Origin: Pedobacter sp. MC2016-24
GTDB taxonomy: Bacteria > Bacteroidota > Bacteroidia > Sphingobacteriales > Sphingobacteriaceae
Assembly: GCF_015223055.1 (NCBI RefSeq)
Contig: NZ_JADFBX010000002.1
Span: 1 to 64,000, forward strand
DNA length: 64,000 nt
Direction of reading: 5' to 3'
Of this stretch, positions 33,187 to 42,983 are shown in pieces. The notes beneath the pieces are model-generated. The model saw only the letters and a program-made list of their open reading frames with translations. It did no database searches and was not told the DNA's origin. The first letter of the stretch is position 1, and each line of letters opens with the position of its first letter. A program made the position numbers and the translations under genes.

Positions 33187-34422
33187 ATGAGCAATATTAA
33201 TTTAATCGATTCATTTCAAGAGTTTAAAGACTTCAAGAACATCGACCGCCCTACAGTGATTAGTGTGCTGGAAGAGGTATTTCGCAGTATGTTGCGTAAA
33301 AAATATGGTACTGATGAGAATTGTGACGTAATTGTTAACCCGGATAACGGTGATTTGGAGATCTGGCGTACCAGAAAAGTGATGGAAGATGGCTTTTCGG
33401 AAGACGATGATCTTGAAATTGAGCTTGCAGAGGTAAAACAATTGGATCCGGATATGGAGGTTGGCGACGACTACATTGAGCAGATCACGTTAGAAAGCTT
33501 TGGCCGCAGGGCAATTTTAGCTGCCCGTCAAACGCTTGTTTCTAAAGTATTGGAGTTAGAGAAAGACGAAATCTTTAAAAAATATAAAGACAGGGTTGGT
33601 GAAATTATCACCGGTGAAGTTTATCAGGTATGGAAAAAGGAAACTTTGGTACTTGATGATGAAGGCAACGAATTAATGATGCCTAAAACCGAGCAGATTC
33701 CTGCCGACTATTTCAAAAAAGGTGATACGGTACGTGCGGTGATTTTGAAGGTGGACATGATTAATGCAACACCTAAGATCATCATTTCACGGATTGCTCC
33801 AGAGTTTTTACAACGTTTGTTTGAAATCGAAGTTCCAGAAATTTTCGACGGTTTAATTACCATTAAGAAAATTGTTCGCGAACCAGGAGAGCGTGCTAAA
33901 GTTGCGGTTGAATCTTACGACGACAGAATTGACCCGGTGGGTGCTTGTGTTGGTATGAAAGGTTCTCGTATCCACGGTATCGTAAGAGAGCTTAAAAATG
34001 AAAATATTGATGTAATTAACTTTACAAACAATATCTCATTATACATTACCCGGGCATTGAGTCCGGCAAAAATCACTTCCATTAAATTGGATGATGAAAC
34101 TAAACATGCTTCGGTTTATTTAAAACCAGATCAGGTATCTTTGGCCATTGGACGTGGTGGGCACAATATTAAATTGGCAGGTAAATTGACCGGTTATGAA
34201 ATTGATGTGTACCGTGAAGCCGGTGAAGAAGATGAGGATGTGGATATTGAAGAATTCTCGGACGAAATTGATAGCTGGATCATTGATGAACTGAAAGCTA
34301 TCGGTTGCGATACTGCAAAAAGCGTATTGACACTGTCTGTAGATGAATTGGTGAAACGTACCGATTTAGAGGAAGAAACCATCAAAGAAGTGATGAGTAT
34401 ATTAAAATCAGAGTTTGAATAA
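33187..34422 (+). CDS. nusA: Transcription termination/antitermination factor NusA
   Basis: NusA binds RNA polymerase and controls pausing, termination and antitermination. The 411-residue product has the N-terminal polymerase-binding domain (1-125), an S1 domain (about 135-200, VGEIITGEVYQV), two KH domains (about 225-345, with VGACVGMKGSRI and AIGRGGHNIKLA), and one helix-hairpin-helix repeat near the end (CDTAKSVLTLSVDELVKRTDLEEE). An acidic segment (EEDEDVDIEEFSDE) lies before the last part. It has one C-terminal repeat rather than the two of E. coli. It starts 2 bases after rimP. Confidence 0.96.
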   Translation: MSNINLIDSFQEFKDFKNIDRPTVISVLEEVFRSMLRKKYGTDENCDVIVNPDNGDLEIWRTRKVMEDGFSEDDDLEIELAEVKQLDPDMEVGDDYIEQITLESFGRRAILAARQTLVSKVLELEKDEIFKKYKDRVGEIITGEVYQVWKKETLVLDDEGNELMMPKTEQIPADYFKKGDTVRAVILKVDMINATPKIIISRIAPEFLQRLFEIEVPEIFDGLITIKKIVREPGERAKVAVESYDDRIDPVGACVGMKGSRIHGIVRELKNENIDVINFTNNISLYITRALSPAKITSIKLDDETKHASVYLKPDQVSLAIGRGGHNIKLAGKLTGYEIDVYREAGEEDEDVDIEEFSDEIDSWIIDELKAIGCDTAKSVLTLSVDELVKRTDLEEETIKEVMSILKSEFE

Positions 34423-34499
34423 CGTAATCTTGAACAGGTGCGAACTATGTGGCAATTAAAAACAAATCACATACACATGAAATAAACAAGAATAAACGT

Positions 34500-34507
34500 T
34501 ACTTTTG
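34500..34507 (+). promoter_or_regulatory. Promoter -7 element upstream of infB
   Basis: TACTTTTG matches TAnnTTTG, 32 bases before the infB ATG in a 117-base gap after nusA. It would allow infB to be made in excess over NusA. Confidence 0.5.
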
Positions 34508-34539
34508 TATAAGAATTAAGAAAAAAAATAGGATAATCA

Positions 34540-37500
34540 ATGTCAGACGACAAACCAATAATTTTATTTAAGGCAGTTAAGGAACTTAACGTAGGAATAG
34601 CTACGGCCGTTGAGTTTTTAGAAAAGAAAGGCTTTTCTGTTGAGAATAAACCCACTACTAAGCTCTCTCGCGACATGTACAACGCATTGTTGAAAGAGTT
34701 TCAGGGCGATAAAATCGTAAAAGAAGAAGCCAATCAAATTGTTATTGGTAAAATTCGTCGTGATGAGCCTGAAGTAACAGAGAAAGTTACGGAAGCACCT
34801 AGAAAAAATGTTGAATTCGAGAACGAGGGTATTTTAGTTAAAAACCTTCATGCTTATACGCCTCCGGCAGAAAAACCAAAAGAGGAAGTTCCTGTGAAAC
34901 CAGCAGTGGTAGAAAAGGAAGAAGAGAAGGCTGATGAAGGTGCTTTACCAGGAGTGAAAATAGTAGGCAAGATAAATCTTGATGATTTAAACGCTAAAAC
35001 ACGTCCTGTGAAAAAAGAGGAAAGTCCTGCACCTGCTGAAGTTAAGGCTGAAACGCCAGTAACTCCGGCAGCGCCTGTTCAGGAAAAAGCTCCTGAGCCG
35101 GTGGTTAAGGAAGTAGAAAAACCAGTTGAACAGCCAGTTGTTGCTGAGGTAAAACCAGAACCGGTTAAACCTGTAGAAGCACCGAAAGCGGAAGTGCCAA
35201 AAGCTCCGGTAGCTGAAACACCTGTGGTAAAAGCACCAGCACCTGTAGCAGAAACTCCAAAAGAGGCCCCTGCTGAACCTAAGGTTGAGAAACCTGATGA
35301 GGTTGAAGTAATTAAAGCACGGTCGGTAAAACTTTCGGGACCAAACATCATTGGTAAAATTACTTTGCCGGTAACTCCGGATCGTAAATCGCAACCTGTT
35401 GCTTCTTCGGGTGATAGTGCCGATGCAAGGAAAAAACGCAAACGTAAAAAGACTCCGGGAGGACATCCTGGTCAGCAAGGTAATAACCAGGCTGGTGGCG
35501 GACATCAAAATCCTGCCGGTCAGCAAGGAAGCAACCCTCCTGCACAAGGTGGTACAGCAAGACCAGCAGCGCCTACGTTTACCAACAGACCTGATTTCAG
35601 GAACAATACTAATAATACAGCCAACAGGCCTAATTTCAGGAACAACAAACCAGGAGCTCCTGGACATAGTGGTCCGAAAGAAGAACCTACGGAAAAAGAA
35701 ATACAAGATCAGATCAAAGCCACACTTGCACGTTTAAGTGGAGCTGGTAAATCTGGTAAATTTGCTCAGCGTGCTAAATTGCGTCGTCAAAAACGTGATG
35801 ATGTTGCTATGTCTGCTGATGAAGCGGCAATGGAGCAAGAGTTGCAATCAAGGGTACTTAAAGTAACCGAGTTTGTAACTGCAAATGAATTGGCAACCAT
35901 GATGGACGAGCCGGTGACAAAGATTATCGCAACTTGTATGAGTTTGGGTATGTTTGTTTCCATCAACCAGCGTTTGGATGCTGAAACTTTAACGATTGTT
36001 GCGGATGAGTTTGGTTACGAGATTCAATTCGTGAAACCAGATGATGAAAGTGACATCGTTATTGAAGAAGAAGATACCGAGGAAGATTTATTGCCAAGAG
36101 CACCCGTTGTGACCATTATGGGACACGTGGATCATGGTAAAACATCCTTGCTGGATTATATCCGTAAAGCAAATGTAGTTGCCGGTGAGGCGGGTGGTAT
36201 TACCCAGCACATCGGTGCTTATATGGTAACGACCTCTACAGGTAAAAAAGTAACCTTCCTGGATACACCAGGTCACGAAGCCTTTACAGCGATGCGTGCC
36301 CGTGGTGCCAAGGTGGCGGATATTGCAATCATTGTGGTTGCTGCGGATGATGCGGTGATGCCTCAAACTAAAGAGGCAATCAATCACGCACAGGCTGCGG
36401 GTGTACCATTGGTGTTTGCCTTTACCAAAATTGATAAACCGGGTGCAAACTCTGATAAAATACGTGAGCAACTGTCCATTATGAATATCCTGGTTGAGGA
36501 TTGGGGAGGTAACTTCCAGTCGCAGGAAATTTCTGGTAAGAGCGGTTTAAATGTAGACTTGTTATTGGAGAAAGTATTGTTAGAAGCTGAGTTGTTAGAC
36601 TTGAAAGCCAATCCTAACAAGCGCGCCACTGGTAGTGTAATTGAGGCTACTTTAGATAAAGGGCGTGGTATTGTAACTACTGTACTGGTACAAGCAGGTA
36701 CTTTAAAAGTAGGTGATCCGATATTAGCTGGTAGTTATAGTGGTAAGGTTAAAGCCTTATTCAATGAGCGTGGACAAAAAGTAGATAAAGCAGGTCCTTC
36801 AGTACCAGTACAGGTATTGGGTATGCAAGGCGCACCTACAGCAGGTGATCGATTCAATGCACTGGAAAGTGAGGTTGAAGCCAGAGAGATTGCAAACAAA
36901 CGTTTACAATTGATGCGTGAGCAGGGACTTCGTACACAGAAACACATTACTTTGGATGAGATCGGTCGTCGTTTGGCAATCGGTAACTTTAAAGAGCTTA
37001 ACCTGATTGTTAAGGGTGACGTGGACGGATCTATCGAGGCATTGTCTGACTCATTGTTGAAATTGTCTACTCCGGAGATTCAAATTAACATCATTAGTAA
37101 AGCAGTGGGTCAGATTTCTGAATCTGATGTATTGTTGGCTTCTGCTTCTGATGCGATCATTATCGGTTTCCAGGTGCGTCCTTCAACAGGTGCACGTAAG
37201 CTGGCCGAAGCTGAACAAATTGATATCCGTTTGTATTCGATCATCTACGATGCAATTAACGAGATTAAAGCAGCGATGGAAGGTATGTTGGCTCCTGAGT
37301 TTGAAGAGAAGATCACTGCGAATGTGGAGATCAGAGATACCTTCAAAATCACTAAGGTTGGTACAATTGCCGGATGTATGGTGTTGGATGGTACAATTAC
37401 ACGTAACAGCAAGATTCGTATTGTTAGAGACGGGGTAGTGGTTTACACTGGTGAGCTGGCTTCATTGAAACGTTATAAAGATGACGTAAAAGAGGTATCA

Positions 37501-37602
37501 AGAGGTTACGAGTGCGGATTGAACATCCAGAACTTTAATAATATTGAGGTAGGTGACATCGTTGAAGCTTACGAACAAGTTGAAGTGAAGAGAAAGTTAT
37601 AA
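34540..37602 (+). CDS. infB: Translation initiation factor IF-2
   Basis: IF-2 brings initiator tRNA to the 30S subunit and promotes subunit joining, using GTP. The 1020-residue product has an IF2 N-terminal domain, then a long proline/alanine/glutamate-rich region (about 100-260) and a glycine/asparagine/glutamine-rich region (about 300-390) with NRPDFRNN and NRPNFRNN repeats. The GTPase domain has G1 GHVDHGKT near 528, DTPGHEAF near 575 and TKID near 630; the beta-barrel and tRNA-binding domains follow. The disordered N-terminal part is the least conserved and AT/GC-skewed by composition. It ends the operon at a strong terminator. Confidence 0.97.
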   Translation: MSDDKPIILFKAVKELNVGIATAVEFLEKKGFSVENKPTTKLSRDMYNALLKEFQGDKIVKEEANQIVIGKIRRDEPEVTEKVTEAPRKNVEFENEGILVKNLHAYTPPAEKPKEEVPVKPAVVEKEEEKADEGALPGVKIVGKINLDDLNAKTRPVKKEESPAPAEVKAETPVTPAAPVQEKAPEPVVKEVEKPVEQPVVAEVKPEPVKPVEAPKAEVPKAPVAETPVVKAPAPVAETPKEAPAEPKVEKPDEVEVIKARSVKLSGPNIIGKITLPVTPDRKSQPVASSGDSADARKKRKRKKTPGGHPGQQGNNQAGGGHQNPAGQQGSNPPAQGGTARPAAPTFTNRPDFRNNTNNTANRPNFRNNKPGAPGHSGPKEEPTEKEIQDQIKATLARLSGAGKSGKFAQRAKLRRQKRDDVAMSADEAAMEQELQSRVLKVTEFVTANELATMMDEPVTKIIATCMSLGMFVSINQRLDAETLTIVADEFGYEIQFVKPDDESDIVIEEEDTEEDLLPRAPVVTIMGHVDHGKTSLLDYIRKANVVAGEAGGITQHIGAYMVTTSTGKKVTFLDTPGHEAFTAMRARGAKVADIAIIVVAADDAVMPQTKEAINHAQAAGVPLVFAFTKIDKPGANSDKIREQLSIMNILVEDWGGNFQSQEISGKSGLNVDLLLEKVLLEAELLDLKANPNKRATGSVIEATLDKGRGIVTTVLVQAGTLKVGDPILAGSYSGKVKALFNERGQKVDKAGPSVPVQVLGMQGAPTAGDRFNALESEVEAREIANKRLQLMREQGLRTQKHITLDEIGRRLAIGNFKELNLIVKGDVDGSIEALSDSLLKLSTPEIQINIISKAVGQISESDVLLASASDAIIIGFQVRPSTGARKLAEAEQIDIRLYSIIYDAINEIKAAMEGMLAPEFEEKITANVEIRDTFKITKVGTIAGCMVLDGTITRNSKIRIVRDGVVVYTGELASLKRYKDDVKEVSRGYECGLNIQNFNNIEVGDIVEAYEQVEVKRKL

Positions 37603-37621
37603 TTTCTTATAATTATATTAG

Positions 37622-37657
37622 AAAGCCGCTTAAGTAAAATCTTAAGCGGCTTTTTTG
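37622..37657 (+). terminator. Rho-independent terminator of the rimP-nusA-infB operon
   Basis: AAGCCGCTTAAG pairs perfectly with CTTAAGCGGCTT around TAAAAT, followed by TTTTG. Confidence 0.9.
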
Positions 37658-37670
37658 TTAAGCCGTTATT

Positions 37671-38372
37671 TTAAGATTTTGGTGCATATTTAACTTCCTC
37701 ATAGGGTTGTACCAAAACCCAGCCCTGACCAGCAAATTCAAGCTGAAAAGATTCTCCGCTACCTCTGCCAATGAAAGAACCAAAGGTTAAATTGGTTTTG
37801 ATTTGAGGCGTCAGGTGTTCTGACCAGGCTACTGTAGCATTAGGATCTGTGAACACAGGCTGACCTGGTGTTACCTTGAGCAGAATGGGTTCTCCATGGG
37901 TAGTGATTGCGATGTATCCTGAGCCTGATAACCTGACCTGGAACAAGCCGCCAGACATCATTCCTGCGACACTCTTCAGCATTTTTATTTCATTTGTGAT
38001 GCTTTCTTCCATGGCTAAAACATCATTGCCATTTACAAAGATGGACTCGTTCTGAAGCTTTATAATCTTTACCTTTTTACCTTCATCGGCCAGGTATAGT
38101 TTACCGCTTCCGGTGGCGTACATCAAGGACATTCCTTCGCCGGATATTGCTTTTTTTAAGAGGCCGCCAATACCTTTGCTTAGCATGCCTTCCCTTTTAA
38201 AATCAATATTTCCAATGTAAGAAACCATAGATCCGGCTTTTGCCATAATTTTCTGATTTCGCATATTAACCTCTAACATGGCTGGCTTTTCCAATTCAAA
38301 AAAGTCATTTTCGTTTGGATCTTCTGCTGCTTCCTGTATAAATTCGTTCAGGGTGTACTCTCTTTTGTTCAT
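37671..38372 (-). CDS. AIM24 family protein (TIGR00266-like)
   Basis: This 233-residue protein has the glycine-rich beta-sandwich pattern of the AIM24 family: ELEKPAMLEVNMRNQKIMAKAGSMVSY at the start of the fold, GMSLMYATGSGKLYLAD, FVNGNDVLAMEESI and GWVLVQPYEEV at the end. Bacterial members are soluble trimers of unknown function; mitochondrial AIM24 helps organise cristae. It is monocistronic, convergent with infB. Confidence 0.82.
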   Translation of the reverse strand: MNKREYTLNEFIQEAAEDPNENDFFELEKPAMLEVNMRNQKIMAKAGSMVSYIGNIDFKREGMLSKGIGGLLKKAISGEGMSLMYATGSGKLYLADEGKKVKIIKLQNESIFVNGNDVLAMEESITNEIKMLKSVAGMMSGGLFQVRLSGSGYIAITTHGEPILLKVTPGQPVFTDPNATVAWSEHLTPQIKTNLTFGSFIGRGSGESFQLEFAGQGWVLVQPYEEVKYAPKS

Positions 38373-38463
38373 CGTTAATTTTCTTTGTTTAAATTCATAA
38401 GTGACATCAATATCTAACTTTTAAGTTATAGATTGAAAAAAATGTTTAGATATTGCGAGCAAA

Positions 38464-38853
38464 ATGAATTTTAGGAATATACAGTTTAGATTTAATCTGG
38501 CTCATTTGATCGTAGCCGTCCTTTTGTTTCTGGTGGAGGTGATCATTGCAGTTTATGTGCATGACGAATTTATAAGACCTTATATCGGGGATGTTTTGGT
38601 GGTTATCCTTTTGTATTATCTGCTGACGAGCTTTCTCCATGCTCCGGTTTTTGAAATGACGGTTGCTGTATTGTTGTTTTCATATCTGGTTGAAACGCTG
38701 CAGTACTTTAATTTTGTAGGATTAATAGGGCTATCAGATTCTAGACTGGCTAATATTGTTATTGGGAACTCATTTGCCTGGGGGGATATATTGGCTTATA
38801 CGGTGGGGATTATTATAGTGTTAGCAGTTGAGCTGGGCTTTAGAAAGAGGTAA
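38464..38853 (+). CDS. DUF2809 membrane protein
   Basis: This 129-residue protein has four hydrophobic helices and the DUF2809 pattern: FNLAHLIVAVLLFLVEVIIAVYVHDEFIRPYIGDVLVV, SYLVETLQYF and a C-terminal GNSFAWGDILAYTVG. It probably sits in the inner membrane. No substrate or partner is evident. It is the last recognisable housekeeping-type gene before the polysaccharide island. Confidence 0.75.
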   Translation: MNFRNIQFRFNLAHLIVAVLLFLVEVIIAVYVHDEFIRPYIGDVLVVILLYYLLTSFLHAPVFEMTVAVLLFSYLVETLQYFNFVGLIGLSDSRLANIVIGNSFAWGDILAYTVGIIIVLAVELGFRKR

Positions 38854-39178
38854 TATTCGATTGAACTTGTATCCTATCCAACTCTTGTTACAGCACTTTT
38901 ATGTTCCTTTCAGTGTGCCGGCTGAACCGAAGGATTGTCTTTATAGCAGGTCTTTTTGCTTTCTGATGTGCTGTAGTGTAATTTGTAGTAAATCCCAAGA
39001 CTTAAATAATCTTCTATGATGCGGGGCATAATAAATCAATTATGCATAACCTTTCTTCAGCTATTTATTCTATCAATTTCCCTAAATGATACACCGGATC
39101 ATCTAGTAGAATTTTTTATAAATCAACACATTTTAAATCCCCTATTTTATTTATTTTGCGGATAAATAAATTCTGTTT
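38854..39178. other. AT-rich gene-free region before the glycosylation island
   Basis: I find no coding potential on either strand, no clear TAnnTTTG box and no stable long hairpin. The region becomes markedly AT-rich towards the first methyltransferase gene, whose promoter must lie here. Confidence 0.5.
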
Positions 39179-39973
39179 ATGTCTTGGATAACAAAAAAAT
39201 TCAGCAAAAAAAATCGTTATGGTTGGTTTGGGAATTTCGATAGTTGGGAGGAGGTCAAACGCATTGCTCCAGGGTATGATGCAGATAACATCTTGAAGAA
39301 AACAAAGGAGTCGTTACTGAAGGTTAAAAATGGGGAAGCAGTCTATGAGCGAGATTCCGTGTTATTTGATAAAAAAGAGTATCCCTATGCCATTATTTCT
39401 GCTTTATTATACATAGCTCTCCTAAATAACAATAAGTTAAACGTAATAGATTTTGGGGGATCTCTGGGTAGTACATGGTTTCAGGTTCGTGACTTTATTC
39501 CTGCGGAAATTGAAGTGAGTTGGTCTATTGTTGAACAGGAGACTTATATTAAAGAAGGTAAAGAACACTTTGCTGATGATGTGCTTGATTTTTACTATTC
39601 AATAGATGAATGTATCGCCACTAAAAAGACCATCCAAGTGATTTTACTTTCTAGTGTGGTTCAGTATCTTGAGAAGCCTCATGAGTTCCTGGATCAATTA
39701 AACAATTATAAAATGGATTATCTTTTATTTGATCGTACTGCTTTTATTAATGGAGATGCAGAAGACCGACTTACTTTGCAGATCGTTCCGCCAGAAATTT
39801 ATGAAGCAAAATATCCCGCATGGTTTTTTAATGAATCCAGATTTTTGAAACATTTTGAATCTTATACGCTTAAAGCAGAGTTCCATTCATTTGTTGAAGG
39901 TGAAGCTAGGATGTCGATAGACAACAAAATTGTTGCTTATGACAAAGGGTTTATTTTTGAAAGAATCAAATAA
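39179..39973 (+). CDS. Putative methyltransferase, TIGR04325 family
   Basis: This 264-residue protein begins with RYGWFGNFDSWEEVKR, followed by the Rossmann-like VIDFGGSLGSTWFQV (about 97-111) and the SVVQYLEKPHEFLDQL (about 166) typical of the TIGR04325 family found in polysaccharide gene clusters. It is likely to transfer a methyl group from SAM to a sugar, which often caps or modifies a surface glycan. It opens the island. Assignment is by pattern. Confidence 0.75.
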   Translation: MSWITKKFSKKNRYGWFGNFDSWEEVKRIAPGYDADNILKKTKESLLKVKNGEAVYERDSVLFDKKEYPYAIISALLYIALLNNNKLNVIDFGGSLGSTWFQVRDFIPAEIEVSWSIVEQETYIKEGKEHFADDVLDFYYSIDECIATKKTIQVILLSSVVQYLEKPHEFLDQLNNYKMDYLLFDRTAFINGDAEDRLTLQIVPPEIYEAKYPAWFFNESRFLKHFESYTLKAEFHSFVEGEARMSIDNKIVAYDKGFIFERIK

Positions 39974-40329
39974 AAAAGCACGATCTAATCTGATGCTGAG
40001 GAGAAAATAGTAATAATATTAATTGTTTGAGATTGTAAATTTTTAGCCTGTAGATGTGGGCTTGTAAATATGGTCAGTACTGCTCCGTTGAATTTTCAAA
40101 CCTCGCTAATATTCCTATAAATGTTAGGTATAACTTGTCTTCTGCCTTAAGGAAAATAGTTCGTCTAATTCAATTGGACAAGGTTTAGCCTGTCATCTTA
40201 TGGTTTCAAGTTATTGATGAATAAAGGTTTTTGAGCTTTTTATCGTTTTTTTATTACCTTAGGTTGTCTTTATAGTATCTGCCACCCATATTTGCCGATG
40301 TCTCATATTGACGCTTAACTAATTGAAAA
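39974..40329. other. Gene-free region between two methyltransferase genes
   Basis: No convincing ORF or RNA gene is seen. The stretch is AT-rich, with scattered short stop-filled frames. A 12-base motif TTGTCTTTATAG occurs here at about 40265 and once at about 38938 upstream of the preceding gene. Confidence 0.45.
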
Positions 40330-41109
40330 ATGAATTTTTTTTACGACTTAGGCTTTAATAAGGTTGAATGGAGGACAAAAATATTGTTACTGCTATTCAA
40401 TAAAACATATAAGAAAAAGCTAATCGAGTATAAATATGCTTTTGCTGATAAAATTGGACTTGAAATTGGAGGACCAAGTAAGTTCTTTTCTTCCGAGATA
40501 CTCCCAATATATAATTGGGTAGAAAGAATAGATGGTTGTAATTTTAGTAAAAATACAATTTGGGAGGGGGCTATAGATGGTGATCAGTATAAATTTCATC
40601 CAGATAAATCTGGAAAACAATATATATTGGACGGTTCTGATTTAGTAGAAATTGAGGATAAAAAATATGATTTTCTACTATCATGTCATAATTTGGAGCA
40701 TATTGCAAATCCTTTGAAAGCAATAAAAGAATGGGTAAGGGTATTAAAACCAGGTGGATTTATGCTACTTATTCTTCCAGATAAAAGGTTTACTTTTGAT
40801 AGAAACAGGCCTTATACTTCGTTTGATCACATTTTATCAGATTTTGAATCCAATATGGGAGAGGATGATTTAACACACTTAGAGGAAATATTGCGACTTC
40901 ATGATTTAATAATGGATCCAGGAGCAGGCATGGATTTTGAGGTGTTTAAAGAAAGATGTGAAGATAACTTTGCGGTAAGAGGGCTACATCAACACGTATT
41001 TTCTTTCGATTTATTAGAGGAAATCAGTTCTTATTTTAATTTGAGTACTGTTCTTAAATACGACGTTCCCCCTTATCATAAAATCATTTTGGCTAGGAAA
41101 AAGGTTTAG
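40330..41109 (+). CDS. SAM-dependent methyltransferase
   Basis: This 259-residue protein has the class-I methyltransferase layout: LEIGGPSKFF in place of motif I near residue 46, a central LLSCHNLEHIANPLKAIKEWVRVLKPGG stretch (about 116-144) with the conserved post-motif, and LILPDKRFTFD. The substrate is probably a sugar or lipid-linked glycan, judged only from the neighbours. It is visibly AT-rich. No partner gene overlaps it. Confidence 0.8.
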   Translation: MNFFYDLGFNKVEWRTKILLLLFNKTYKKKLIEYKYAFADKIGLEIGGPSKFFSSEILPIYNWVERIDGCNFSKNTIWEGAIDGDQYKFHPDKSGKQYILDGSDLVEIEDKKYDFLLSCHNLEHIANPLKAIKEWVRVLKPGGFMLLILPDKRFTFDRNRPYTSFDHILSDFESNMGEDDLTHLEEILRLHDLIMDPGAGMDFEVFKERCEDNFAVRGLHQHVFSFDLLEEISSYFNLSTVLKYDVPPYHKIILARKKV

Positions 41110-41241
41110 GCACTTATTGTTAAATTATGGGATTAGATGGTTATGCCCGTGTATTTGATCAGCCTTTTAAGTTTTATAATCGCTTAAGTTTTGTTATGAC
41201 TTATAAGGAAATCTTTTTTAACCGCATGTATTCATTCAAAT

Positions 41242-41979
41242 CTAATTTTGTCCATATTTTTTGTATTCTTCTACAAAATCGTCTAAACCAGAATGCTTGT
41301 ACTTTTGTATTTCACGATCAAGATGTCCATACGCTCTGGCGTAATGTGGACCGGAAGCATGAAAGCAGAATTTATCTTTTATAATTCCGGATTTAAGGTG
41401 AAGCTTTTTTGCAAAAAGTGCAGAAAGCATTCCATCTTCTCCCATCTTCATACTAAGCTTTGAAAATAGAAAGCGCCATTTTATTTTTTTATAATCGGTT
41501 GCTCTAAAGCTCGTACACCAACCTCCTGTAGGGCCAAGTTCTATGGATTTATTTGATCTGGTATCATTAATATAATGTTCAGGTCCAGGTTTTGCACCAT
41601 TTGTAAATTCATTTTGTATAACGTTAAGGGCAATGAAACCGTAATCAGGATAGGTCATCATATAATCAGAAAAGATCTCATCTAGCCCTTCTGGGAAAGC
41701 CAACACATCATCATCTACTATGACTATATATTTCCCCTTAGCCTTTGCGAACAGTTTTTTATAGGCACCTATCCCATAGTTTTTTTTAAGATGGAAGATT
41801 TTAACCTGTTGATGGTTTTCATAGCATTGTAAAACGGATGATGTTGCGTCATCTGACCCATTGTCCATAATGAGAATCTCACAGGAAGACGGATCTTTTA
41901 TGGAAAGCAATAAAGCTTCTAAACATTTTTCTAGGAACTGATATCGATTCCAGGTTAAAATCACAAAACTAATTTTCAT
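41242..41979 (-). CDS. Glycosyltransferase family 2
   Basis: This 245-residue GT-A enzyme begins FVILTWNRYQFLEKCLEALL, has the nucleotide-sugar DxD-type site in YIVIVDDDVLAFPEG near residue 93, and GPTGGWCTSFRA near 147. It likely transfers one sugar to a lipid-linked oligosaccharide at the cytoplasmic face. Its ATG overlaps the stop of the upstream glycosyltransferase gene by one base (TAATG), so the two are coupled. Sugar specificity is not readable. Confidence 0.85.
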   Translation of the reverse strand: MKISFVILTWNRYQFLEKCLEALLLSIKDPSSCEILIMDNGSDDATSSVLQCYENHQQVKIFHLKKNYGIGAYKKLFAKAKGKYIVIVDDDVLAFPEGLDEIFSDYMMTYPDYGFIALNVIQNEFTNGAKPGPEHYINDTRSNKSIELGPTGGWCTSFRATDYKKIKWRFLFSKLSMKMGEDGMLSALFAKKLHLKSGIIKDKFCFHASGPHYARAYGHLDREIQKYKHSGLDDFVEEYKKYGQN

Positions 41980-42896
41980 TATTTTTTATTTAGATTGAAA
42001 ACCATCGATCTTATTTTTTTTAAATTTCTTCTCATGGGTTCTTTACTCGTTGCCATAAATTCATCTTTATATTTTATCAAAAGAAAGAACAGCCTTAACT
42101 TTTCTAAGAACGAGATTTCTTTTTTGATTAGACAGGATATCTTTTTCAAATAATTGGCATAATTCCCTTTGTAATTACTGCAATGTTGCATCCATTCTTT
42201 ACTTAATAATAGTGGGTTAGGAGGGACTTCGTCTAGTTTATCTTGTCTGAGATTCAACATGTCAATAGTGTTATTTAAATGCTGTCTATATTTAACTAAA
42301 GTAATCGGGAGATATTTGATTGGGCCAAGGTTTACAGCAACAAAGGCTAACCACCAATCGTGGAATAATCTTGGATTGAATGGTAGTGCATGCTCAAGTA
42401 ATATTCTGTCAAATAAGATTGTATGGCCGGATACACTATTTTTAAGAAAGAAAGGTATAGGAGATGTCCAATCTTGTAGTCTTAACAAGTCTGACATTTT
42501 TATATCCATTTCATTATCATTCTCATCGATATATTGTGAATCATGATATACCATTACATAACCTGGTATAGCTTTTACCTGCATTGATATTTTGCTAGGG
42601 CTCCAAATGTCATCATGGTCTGATAACGCAATATATCTCCCATTACATAATGAAATTGCTCGCTCAAAGTTTTTAACGTAGCCTAAGTTTTCGTGATTAC
42701 AATAAAGTTTTAGGTTGGGATATTGATCCGCATACTGTTCGAGCACGAGTTTGGACATATCTGTTGAGCAGTCGTCAACCACGATGACTTCAATATTATT
42801 GTAATCCTGATTAAAAATGGAATCAAGTTGTTTGGAAAGATATTTTGCACCGTTATAAACACACACTGCAATTGACACTAAAGGTTGTTTTTCCAT
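41979..42896 (-). CDS. Glycosyltransferase family 2, rhamnosyltransferase-like
   Basis: This 305-residue GT-A enzyme has SIAVCVYNGAKYLSKQLDSIFNQ, VIVVDDCSTD and the ALSDHDDIWSPSKI acceptor/DxD region near residue 92. That last motif resembles the rhamnosyltransferases of O-antigen clusters (ALSDQDD). The rest of the protein has VSGHTILFDR and a lysine/arginine-rich C-terminus that may touch the membrane. It is transcribed leftward, coupled to the next gene. Confidence 0.85.
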   Translation of the reverse strand: MEKQPLVSIAVCVYNGAKYLSKQLDSIFNQDYNNIEVIVVDDCSTDMSKLVLEQYADQYPNLKLYCNHENLGYVKNFERAISLCNGRYIALSDHDDIWSPSKISMQVKAIPGYVMVYHDSQYIDENDNEMDIKMSDLLRLQDWTSPIPFFLKNSVSGHTILFDRILLEHALPFNPRLFHDWWLAFVAVNLGPIKYLPITLVKYRQHLNNTIDMLNLRQDKLDEVPPNPLLLSKEWMQHCSNYKGNYANYLKKISCLIKKEISFLEKLRLFFLLIKYKDEFMATSKEPMRRNLKKIRSMVFNLNKK

Positions 42897-42983
42897 TCTT
42901 TCAGTGGAGGTTTAAGGATTGCCTTCATGGACAAAGATATAGATAATGCTGAAAAATGCTAAGTTTGCATTTAAATCGAGAAT

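Noticed and set aside
34987..35706. Minus-strand 239-residue frame antisense to infB
   Set aside because: It is rich in Phe/Arg/Ser/Tyr as expected from the complement of a low-complexity coding region and has no recognisable fold.
38935..40276. 12-base repeat TTGTCTTTATAG upstream of both methyltransferase genes
   Set aside because: Two copies about 1.3 kb apart in AT-rich DNA, with unrelated flanks, are compatible with chance and show no promoter consensus.
41127..41384. An 85-residue + strand frame starting 18 bases after the methyltransferase stop
   Set aside because: It overlaps the C-terminal end of the glycosyltransferase gene on the other strand, has no domain-like sequence and is probably chance in AT-rich DNA.
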